From: an uncultured Collinsella sp.
GTDB taxonomy: Bacteria > Actinomycetota > Coriobacteriia > Coriobacteriales > Coriobacteriaceae
DNA length: 5,681 nucleotides
Direction of reading: 5' to 3'
Assembly (NCBI GenBank): GCA_900550415.1
Contig: URSO01000087.1
Coordinates: forward strand, 1 to 5,681
Shown piece by piece: positions 1 through 4,685 of this stretch. The translations under genes and the position numbers were made by a program. The notes under the pieces were generated by a model. That model did no database searches. It was not told where the DNA came from and saw nothing but the letters and a program-made list of their open reading frames with translations. Numbering within the stretch: the stretch's first letter is position 1; every line of letters begins with the position of its first letter.

Positions 1-203
1 AACCCGAACGTTTTGAGGCTGTGCGTATCTCAGAAGGCGCGAAGGCGCCTGCCGGATGGCCCGGCAACTGCTGGAGGACCACCTGCGCCGGGCGCTCGAA
101 ACCGGTTATGAGGTCGTGCTGGTCGCGCCCCACCGGGAGAATCTCCCCGCGCTGCGGGCCTACTGCCGCTACAAGCGGTTCAAGCCCCAGCTCGCGCGCG
201 TAA
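1..203 (+). pseudogene. GNAT-family N-acetyltransferase, C-terminal fragment, apparently frameshifted
   Basis: This is the acetyl-CoA-binding half of a GNAT acetyltransferase, read across three frames. Frame 1 (1 to about 50) gives NPNVLRLCVSQKARRRL, resembling GNAT strand beta4 and the start of the pyrophosphate loop. Frame 2 (about 53-187) continues with MARQLLEDHLRRALETGYE, then VVLVAP, ENLPALRAY and YKRFKP. These match the GNAT pattern of helix, strand, 'N-x-x-Ala-x-x-x-Tyr' and terminal 'G/R-F-x-P'. Frame 3 then gives a prompt stop, TAA at 201-203. Both frame changes could be undone by removing one base each, near 46-55 and within the CCCC run at 185-188. The loop glycine expected just before MAR is not present. 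The gene is truncated by the window edge and converges on the phosphatase below. It may be a decayed gene or a sequencing indel; chance similarity of an antisense frame is less likely but possible. The substrate cannot be guessed. Confidence 0.45.
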
Positions 204-778
204 TCCTCCTGCGTAAAGACTTCGACCAACTCAAACGTGTCGGATTCGTCGTCAAACGCAAAGTGCAGCACCGAGCAGTTGCCCGGCACGCGATCGCGCT
301 CGTCGGCCGCCGCACCCTTCACGTGATCCATAAACTCCTTGATAGCCGAGCCATGGCTTACCGCGAGCACACACGTATGGTCCGGACGCTGCATGAGTTC
401 GGTCAGCGTCGCCACCATGCGCTCGCGCACCTGGATCTGGCCCTCGCCGCCAAATTGACGATAGAAATCGCGCCACGGGCGCTCGGGCATAAGCATCACG
501 CGCTCGGCCTCAAAGTCGCCAAAGAACCACTCACGCAGGCCGTCCAGGCGCTCGTACGCCAAGCCCGGCCACAAGTTGGCGATAGTCTGCTCGGTGCGAT
601 GAAGCGTGGAGGTGTAGGCATGATCGGGCTCAATGCCGCGCGCACGTAAAAACATGCCGGCGCGCGCCGCCTGGTCGCAACCCAACTGCGTAAGCGGCGA
701 GTCACTCCACCCCTGAATGATACGCTTAAGGTTGAATATCGTCTGTCCATGACGGACCAGATACAGATCTTTATTCAT
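1..778 (-). CDS. Histidine phosphatase family protein (phosphoglycerate mutase-like), 3' end unclear
   Basis: This is a cytoplasmic phosphohydrolase or mutase of the histidine phosphatase superfamily; the substrate is not predictable. It starts at ATG 778, with AAAGGA five bases upstream. The N-terminus LYLVRHGQT carries the catalytic RHG (Arg9, His10, Gly11). Arg61 lies in a TSTLHRTEQT segment, LREWFFG holds the probable acid Glu83, and AVSHGSA carries the second His142. The domain ends near residue 200. As given, the frame stays open to base 1, adding about 58 residues with no family resemblance. Dropping one base of the CCCC run at 185-188 would end the protein in ELGLNRL with a TAG at 171-169, giving 202 residues, a normal family length. 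I think that is the true end. It is the second gene of a tandem pair and is probably co-transcribed with the related phosphatase 17 bases upstream. Confidence 0.85.
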   Translation of the reverse strand, partial: MNKDLYLVRHGQTIFNLKRIIQGWSDSPLTQLGCDQAARAGMFLRARGIEPDHAYTSTLHRTEQTIANLWPGLAYERLDGLREWFFGDFEAERVMLMPERPWRDFYRQFGGEGQIQVRERMVATLTELMQRPDHTCVLAVSHGSAIKEFMDHVKGAAADERDRVPGNCSVLHFAFDDESDTFELVEVFTQEDYARELGLEPLVAAVGPQRGEILPVGRDQHDLITGFERPAQVVLQQLPGHPAGAFAPSEIRTASKRSG

Positions 779-795
779 AGGGGTCCTTTCGTTCG

Positions 796-1338
796 TTACC
801 AACCCAAGAGCGAAAACGCCCCGTCGCAATAGCCAAAATGAAGCACGGCACCGTTGTCGGGTAGCTCTCCCCCGCCAGTCACATACTCAAGAAACTCCTG
901 GCAGGCTGAGCCGTGGGAAACCGCCAGCACGCAGTCGTGCTGCGGCCGGGCCATAATACGGGACAGCGCCGCGACCATGCGCGACTGAAGCTGCACTTCC
1001 GACTCGCCGCCAAAGGCCACCGGATAATCGCCCCAGGGCTGCGGCGGCATCTCGCGATTTGATGTGCCCTCCAGCGAGCCAAAATGCCACTCACGCAGGT
1101 CATCGACCAGCTCAATGGAACGGCCCTCGCCAACGATAAGCTCGGCCGTATGCCGCGCCCGGCCCAACGGCGAGGAATACACATGATCAAAGGCCACGCC
1201 ACGCGCCGCAAACGCCGTACGCGCCGTCAGCGCCTGCTCGCGCCCGCGCGCCGTAAGCGGCGAATCGTGCCAGCCCTGCAAAATGCTCTGCACATTGAGC
1301 TCAGTCTGCCCATGCCGCACCAAATACAGATCTGCCAC
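796..1338 (-). CDS. Histidine phosphatase family protein (phosphoglycerate mutase-like)
   Basis: This complete 180-residue phosphatase is a paralogue of the gene that follows it. The start is GTG at 1338, preceded by GGGGAG; no ATG fits the conserved N-terminus MADLYLVRHGQTE. Catalytic signature: Arg8-His9-Gly10 (His9 is the phospho-acceptor in this family), Arg60 and Arg62 in SSPLGRARHTAE, the likely general acid Glu83 in LREWHFGSLEG, and His142 in AVSHGSA. It shares with its neighbour the blocks QGWxDSPLT, LREWxFG, FGGE and VLAVSHGSA, which supports gene duplication. The C-terminus is shorter, stopping right after the core fold. The family includes phosphoglycerate mutases, cobalamin and sugar-phosphate phosphatases and others, and nothing here decides among them. 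There is no cobalamin gene nearby. No signal peptide or membrane segment is visible, so it is cytoplasmic. Confidence 0.95.
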   Translation of the reverse strand: MADLYLVRHGQTELNVQSILQGWHDSPLTARGREQALTARTAFAARGVAFDHVYSSPLGRARHTAELIVGEGRSIELVDDLREWHFGSLEGTSNREMPPQPWGDYPVAFGGESEVQLQSRMVAALSRIMARPQHDCVLAVSHGSACQEFLEYVTGGGELPDNGAVLHFGYCDGAFSLLGW

Positions 1339-1353
1339 ACGCTCTCCCCTCGT

Positions 1354-1388
1354 ACCACCACAAAGGGGACAGGCACCTTTGTGGTGGT
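1354..1388. repeat. Perfect palindrome with 13-bp arms, REP-like hairpin
   Basis: The arms ACCACCACAAAGG (1354-1366) and CCTTTGTGGTGGT (1376-1388) are exact inverse complements around a 9-base loop, GGGACAGGCA without its last base pairing. It lies in the 82-base gap between the nitroreductase stop and the phosphatase start, ending 15 bases before that GTG. The phrase GGGGACAGGCACC resembles REP-type palindromes that I recall from several bacterial genomes, some linked to RAYT (IS200-like) transposases; this is from memory. There is no T-tract on the minus side and only TTT on the plus side, so it is a poor intrinsic terminator. It could still stabilise or attenuate a minus-strand transcript. 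Confidence 0.7.
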
Positions 1389-1420
1389 TTACCGTCTGAT
1401 CACGCCGCGGTGACGCTCAG

Positions 1421-2092
1421 CTACACCAGCACGTCGGCGAGCGGGCGCTTGGGTACGTGGTGCACCTGCGCATCGTCACGCCAGTAATTAATTGAGCCGT
1501 CGGGGTTGGAATCGATCGCATCGATCATCTGCGTCTCGGCCGGCACGCCAAAAGCCATGATCAGCTTGAGCTCATACTTGTCGTTATCGAGCCCCATAGC
1601 ATCGATCGCGTGGGGCGTAAAGGCCTTGAACATGCAGGCTGCCACCTCGGGCGTGGCGCTGCGAGCGGCGAGCATCATCGTCTGCGCGGCAATGCCCGTG
1701 TCGACCTCGGTGATGGGCGCGGCGGGCTTACCCGGAACAGCGCGCTCGGCAAGAATCGCGATGTAGCCGGTCGGACGCTCGCCCTCGGCAGGACCCGACC
1801 AATCCTTAAGCGCGCCGGCCCATGCAAGCTCATCAAATACACGCGCGCAATCCTCGGCACCGCTCACCACATGAAAACGCAGACGCTGAGCATTGGCGCC
1901 GCAGGGAGCCAGGTGCGCCAGTTCCGCCAGCTCGAGCAAAAACTCGCGCGGCACGCGCATGGACTCGTCAAAACGGCGGCACGTACGGGCGCGGCGGACC
2001 AGCGCGTCAAACGTGTCCAGGCCAAGCTTTTCGCAACCCTGCTTTGCCATCGACTCGGCGCTTACCGGCGCCGCGGGAACAGCTTCGTTCAT
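1421..2092 (-). CDS. Nitroreductase family protein (FMN-dependent oxidoreductase)
   Basis: This is a probable FMN-binding NAD(P)H-dependent oxidoreductase of the nitroreductase fold, cytoplasmic and normally a homodimer. The physiological substrate is unknown. I chose ATG 2092 (223 residues) because GGGGG lies four bases ahead of it; a TTG at 2113 in frame would add seven residues but lacks a Shine-Dalgarno. Residues 27-43 (TFDALVRRARTCRRFDE) form the FMN-phosphate-binding arginine segment that opens this family. APCGANAQRLRF (62-73) matches the usual 'APSGxNxQPWRF' block, with Leu in place of Pro-Trp. DTGIAAQTMMLAA (131-143) is the conserved central helix. The C-terminus NYWRDDAQVHHVPKRPLADV is typical. 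A 20-residue Ala/Pro/Ser-rich N-terminal extension precedes the domain. The phosphatase pair follows on the same strand, separated by the palindrome, so co-transcription is possible but unproven. Confidence 0.92.
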   Translation of the reverse strand: MNEAVPAAPVSAESMAKQGCEKLGLDTFDALVRRARTCRRFDESMRVPREFLLELAELAHLAPCGANAQRLRFHVVSGAEDCARVFDELAWAGALKDWSGPAEGERPTGYIAILAERAVPGKPAAPITEVDTGIAAQTMMLAARSATPEVAACMFKAFTPHAIDAMGLDNDKYELKLIMAFGVPAETQMIDAIDSNPDGSINYWRDDAQVHHVPKRPLADVLV

Positions 2093-2326
2093 AAGACCCC
2101 CAATTTCGGGCAATTGTTCTTAGGAGAATCTAACCCAAAACGTAGGCAATAACGAACAGGGCTGCAATGTTCTACACCTGTTGAATAGAAAATCGCGACG
2201 TGGGGAACAACGGAAACAATTCGGGGCCTTTGGGTTACGTTTCGCCCTCCCCGACCCATACGCCAGCGCCTTTAGGCGATACTGGTTGTAACGATCAAGG
2301 CTTACGCCGCACGGAAAGGAGACTTT
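2093..2326. promoter_or_regulatory. Divergent intergenic region with short inverted repeats
   Basis: These 234 bases separate the minus-strand nitroreductase from the plus-strand HdeD-like gene and must hold both promoters. I could not assign either -35/-10 pair with confidence. Visible structure: TAACCCAAA (2131-2139) and its exact inverse TTTGGGTTA (2229-2237); AAACGTA (2138-2144) and its inverse TACGTTT (2236-2242); GAACA-N9-TGTTC (2154-2172); AACAGG-N16-CCTGTT (2155-2182). There is also a hairpin with arms CCAGCGCC (2263-2270) and GGCG-ATA-CTGG (2275-2285) around TTTA, in the probable leader of the downstream gene. An excellent Shine-Dalgarno, AAGGAG (2316-2321), precedes the ATG at 2327 by five bases. 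I see no small gene here. Confidence 0.45.
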
Positions 2327-2929
2327 ATGGGCATCTTTAAGAACGATGACCAAAAATCGAGCCAGTTTGGATTTGACGAGAAAAGCATGGCGGGCAAAGC
2401 CGTCAAGGCCGTGCGCTGGATTTACGCCATCACGGGCGTCGTGGCGCTCATTGCTGGTATCGCGCTGCTTTTTGCACCCGCTAAGTCCCTCGTCTTTTTG
2501 ACGACCGTCCTGGGTTTTTACTTTGTAATCACCGCTGCCATCAGGTTGTTCACTGCCATTTTTGAGCCGCTGCTGCCCGCCGGCTGGCGCGTGACGAGCA
2601 TCATCTCAAACCTACTCATTATCTTGGGCGGCGTCATAATCCTGCGCAACCAGGCCTTCTCGACCGCGACGCTCACCACGATGGTAGTTATCGTGGCCGG
2701 CTTTGGCTGGATTGTCGAAGGTGTCATGTCCATTCTGGAGTCCGAGCTTTCGTCCAACCGTGCCCTCGCCATCCTGAGCGGCGCACTCTCCATCATCGCC
2801 GGCATGTTCGTGTTTATCTATCCGCTGTGGTCGGCCAAGATGCTCGTCATCTTTAGCGGCGCCGCGCTGCTGGTGTTTGGCGTAACGCTGATTGTTCGCG
2901 CTATTCAATTTGGCAAACTGGTGCACTAG
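2327..2929 (+). CDS. HdeD/DUF308 family integral membrane protein
   Basis: This is a 200-residue polytopic membrane protein of the HdeD-like (DUF308) family. The E. coli namesake is linked to acid resistance at high cell density, but the molecular function is unknown and should not be assumed here. The ATG has AAGGAG five bases upstream. A hydrophilic N-terminus of about 28 residues (NDDQK, DEKS) is followed by six hydrophobic segments, roughly 31-50, 54-79, 91-107, 114-137, 146-165 and 170-194. They are arranged as three hairpins with small-residue-rich helices (GVVALIAGIALLFAP, ILSGALSIIAGMFVFIYP), the repeated two-helix pattern of this family. The tail QFGKLVH is short and cytoplasmic or periplasmic. 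The stop codon touches the next ATG, so it is the first gene of a two-gene unit with the YaiI-like protein. Confidence 0.9.
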   Translation: MGIFKNDDQKSSQFGFDEKSMAGKAVKAVRWIYAITGVVALIAGIALLFAPAKSLVFLTTVLGFYFVITAAIRLFTAIFEPLLPAGWRVTSIISNLLIILGGVIILRNQAFSTATLTTMVVIVAGFGWIVEGVMSILESELSSNRALAILSGALSIIAGMFVFIYPLWSAKMLVIFSGAALLVFGVTLIVRAIQFGKLVH

Positions 2930-3412
2930 ATGCCACGAACGCTCTTTATTGATGCAGACGCCTGCCCGGTCACGCGTGAGTCGATTGACTGCGCGCGGCG
3001 GGCGGGCGTCGCCGTTGTTATCGCCGGCAACAGCACGCAAAACCTGGAACGGCACATTCGCCGCGACGACCCGCGCGATGCCGAGCACGCGCGACGCGGA
3101 TTTTGGGTCACGACTCTCGATGTGAGCGTGGGCGCTGACAGCGCCGACTTTGCCATTATCGAGCGCCTGCAGGCTGGCGATGTGGTCGTGACACAGGACA
3201 TAGGCCTGGCGAGTATGGTACTCGGACGCGATGCCGCCGCCATCGGCGTGCGCGGGCGCGTGTACGAAAAAGCCACCATCGATATGCAGCTGTTTATTCG
3301 TCACGAGGAAAAGAAGGTGCGCCGCGCTGGCGGTCGCACCCGCGGGCCGGCGGCATTTACCAGCGAAGATCGCGCCCGCTTTAAGCGCAACCTCATTGAG
3401 CTGTTACGCTGA
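2930..3412 (+). CDS. YaiI/YqxD family protein (DUF188, PIN-like fold)
   Basis: This 160-residue protein has the full set of DUF188 (UPF0178) hallmarks: FIDADACPV (6-14), VGADSADFAII (67-77), GDVVVTQDIGLAS (83-95), a VYEKATID segment, and the C-terminal 'KKxRRxGGRTxGPxxFTxEDRxxF' block. The family is related to PIN/NYN nuclease-like domains and its acidic residues (Asp8, Asp10, Asp69, Asp72, Asp89) could bind metal, but I know of no established substrate. It is cytoplasmic. The ATG is fixed by the conserved N-terminus and follows the TAG of the HdeD-like gene with no spacer; no good Shine-Dalgarno precedes it, so translation is probably coupled. Length is normal for the family. The next gene converges from the right 19 bases away, with no clear terminator between them. 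Confidence 0.97.
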   Translation: MPRTLFIDADACPVTRESIDCARRAGVAVVIAGNSTQNLERHIRRDDPRDAEHARRGFWVTTLDVSVGADSADFAIIERLQAGDVVVTQDIGLASMVLGRDAAAIGVRGRVYEKATIDMQLFIRHEEKKVRRAGGRTRGPAAFTSEDRARFKRNLIELLR

Positions 3413-3431
3413 CCAAGGTAGATTTTTGGGC

Positions 3432-4514
3432 TTAGAGACCAAAGGCGGAGAGAACGAGTCCCCAGCCGGCGCCGATGACGTACATCATGACCAGGAACAC
3501 GGCGTTTTCGCGAGCGCTGCGATTGGTGCGGAACAGCACCAGGTAGCCCACGCCGGCGGAAATGAGCGTGCCGGCGAGCATCGGCGCCAGCTGCAGCGCG
3601 CCTTCCAGGTACAGTTGCGTGATGACGACGCTGGCAGAGCAGTTGGGGATCAGGCCGACAAGCGCCGAGCCCAGGACGGCGAGCGTCTCATTGCCGCGCA
3701 GGAACTGCTCGATTGCGGACTCGCCAAAGGTCTCGAGGACGGCGACCAGGATCAGCGTCACCAGGAAAATAAATGCCGATACCTGCACGGTATGCGAGAT
3801 GGCGCTGCGGATAATCGACAGGACAGGAGCGCCTTCGTGGGAGTGACCGTGGTCATGATGGTGTTCATGCTCGCGCTCGCGTCCGTGGTCGTGGCCATGG
3901 CCGTGCTCGTCCTCATCCTCGTCTTCATCACAACCGCAATGGTCGCGCTCACACAGCTCGTGGATGTGATCGGCGCTCACGCCCGCCTCGGCCACCTCGT
4001 CGATGATATCGCCGCCACTGTGGTCGTCATGCGCACAGTTCACATGAGCCGGATTGGAAGCGGTCCCCAACACGGTACGGCGAATCGCCGCGTGCGCACG
4101 GGCGTTGCGACGCAGGCCACGAATGGCGGCATCCACGATAAAGCCCGTGACCAGCGCAATCAATGCTTTCGAAGCCAGAAGCATCGCCATAGTCTGCACG
4201 GGAACCTGCTCGGCAAGTAGCAGCGGCAGCATCTCGTCGGAGGTCGAGAGAAACACCGCCACCAGAGTTCCCAGCGTCACGACGCGACCGGCGTACAGTG
4301 TCGCCGCCATGGCCGAAAACCCGCACTGTGGCACCATGCCCAGCAACGAGCCAACCACCGGACCCGCGGCGCCGGCGCGCTTGATAGCACCGTTGACGCG
4401 GTCGCCCGCCACATGCTCCAGCGTCTCGAGGGCAAGATACGTCACCAACAAAAACGGCACCAGGGACAGCGTGTCCTTGCCGGCGTCGAGCAGAATATCA
4501 ATCAGTAAATCCAT
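3432..4514 (-). CDS. Putative manganese/heavy-metal exporter, 10-TM ArsP_2-type permease
   Basis: This is a 360-residue integral membrane protein of the family named putative manganese transporter or arsenic efflux protein. The likely role is metal or metalloid export; the substrate is not proven. It has two related halves. The first (about 1-132) contains GSLLGMVPQCGFSA and a VFLSTSDE turn; the second (about 232-360) contains GSALVGLIPNCSAS and GTLISAGVGYL. Each half has a Pro-x-Cys (Cys64, Cys292) in a matching helix, which suggests internal duplication and a pair of metal ligands. Between them (158-226) lies a hydrophilic loop with 17 His and 4 Cys plus an acidic run at 196-203, consistent with metal sensing or buffering. 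ATG 4514 starts directly before the first hydrophobic segment; the nearest Shine-Dalgarno, AAAGG, is 11 bases upstream, rather far. A promoter and palindromes lie upstream. Confidence 0.9.
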   Translation of the reverse strand: MDLLIDILLDAGKDTLSLVPFLLVTYLALETLEHVAGDRVNGAIKRAGAAGPVVGSLLGMVPQCGFSAMAATLYAGRVVTLGTLVAVFLSTSDEMLPLLLAEQVPVQTMAMLLASKALIALVTGFIVDAAIRGLRRNARAHAAIRRTVLGTASNPAHVNCAHDDHSGGDIIDEVAEAGVSADHIHELCERDHCGCDEDEDEDEHGHGHDHGREREHEHHHDHGHSHEGAPVLSIIRSAISHTVQVSAFIFLVTLILVAVLETFGESAIEQFLRGNETLAVLGSALVGLIPNCSASVVITQLYLEGALQLAPMLAGTLISAGVGYLVLFRTNRSARENAVFLVMMYVIGAGWGLVLSAFGL

Positions 4515-4557
4515 GACGGATGGAACCTTTCGTGTCTTTCGGCAACATTGTAAAAGT

Positions 4558-4586
4558 CCTAGCGGTCAACTAGGGTATTGTAGTTG
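4558..4586. promoter_or_regulatory. Overlapping palindromes over the exporter -10 region, operator candidate
   Basis: CAACTA (4567-4572), 8 bases, then TAGTTG (4581-4586) is a perfect inverted repeat; adding the next two bases gives seven of eight pairs. A second palindrome, CCTAG-N7-CTAGG (4558-4574), overlaps it. Their position over the -10 and start site of the inferred exporter promoter is where a repressor would act. The regulator is unknown. A metal-responsive DtxR/MntR- or Fur-type protein is a guess from the target gene only. Confidence 0.35.
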
Positions 4587-4604
4587 TCCCGGGCGCGGTG
4601 CCAA
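4577..4604 (-). promoter_or_regulatory. Probable sigma70-type promoter for the metal exporter
   Basis: On the minus strand, TTGGCA (4604-4599, five of six matches to TTGACA) is followed after 16 bases by TACAAT (4582-4577, five of six to TATAAT). Transcription would begin near 4570, giving a leader of about 55 bases before the ATG at 4514. That leader is too short for a yybP-ykoY manganese riboswitch. The palindrome at 4567-4586 covers the -10 element and the expected start site. Confidence 0.5.
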
Positions 4605-4625
4605 TAGTTGCCCATGGTAAACTAT
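4604..4625. promoter_or_regulatory. 22-bp imperfect palindrome, operator candidate
   Basis: ATAGTT (4604-4609) and AACTAT (4620-4625) are exact inverse complements around a central CCATGG (4612-4617), giving nine of eleven symmetric pairs. Its left end touches the -35 of the inferred exporter promoter, and TATCAT (4623-4628) at its right end could be a -10 for the divergent exonuclease, though I find no good -35 for it. The TTGCC...GGTAAA core is loosely like DtxR/MntR-family sites. That resemblance is weak. Confidence 0.35.
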
Positions 4626-4652
4626 CATCTCGCCACAACTCAGTAACCCCGA

Positions 4653-4667
4653 GCCGCGCGACGCGGC
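4653..4667 (+). promoter_or_regulatory. GC hairpin just upstream of the exonuclease ribosome binding site
   Basis: GCCGCG (4653-4658), loop CGA, CGCGGC (4662-4667): a perfect six-pair GC stem ending six bases before the AAGGAG Shine-Dalgarno (4674-4679) of the exonuclease gene. There is no T-tract, so it is not an intrinsic terminator. It may protect the 5' end of the mRNA or affect ribosome access, or be incidental in GC-rich DNA. Confidence 0.35.
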
Positions 4668-4685
4668 CCGTCCAAGGAGCAGCAT

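Noticed and set aside
204..649. Plus-strand frame continuing beyond the GNAT-like fragment
   Set aside because: Past base 203 the translation is simply the antisense of the phosphatase and no longer resembles a GNAT protein.
1354..1388. Intrinsic terminator for the nitroreductase
   Set aside because: The stem is strong but no T-tract follows it on the minus strand, and only three T follow on the plus strand.
2154..2172. LexA (SOS) box from GAACA...TGTTC
   Set aside because: The 9-base spacer does not fit the Gram-positive LexA box, which has a 4-base centre between CGAAC and GTTCG.
2612..3304. Minus-strand open frame of 230 codons
   Set aside because: It is antisense to both the HdeD-like and YaiI genes, rich in His/Arg/Asp without fold signatures; such shadows are common in high-GC DNA.
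3413..3431. Bidirectional terminator between the convergent YaiI and exporter genes
   Set aside because: There is a T5 run but only a four-pair stem (CCAA/TTGG), too weak to call.
3231..4220. Long plus-strand open frame of 329 codons opposite the metal exporter
   Set aside because: It crosses the YaiI gene end and is the antisense of the exporter; its translation is low-complexity with no domain pattern, whereas the minus-strand frame is a clear membrane protein.
4547..4569. Second exporter promoter using TTGACC and TACAAT on the minus strand
   Set aside because: The hexamers are good but only 11 bases apart, too close for sigma70-type recognition.
4515..4576. yybP-ykoY manganese riboswitch upstream of the exporter
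   Set aside because: The inferred leader is only about 55 bases and shows no matching multi-stem structure.
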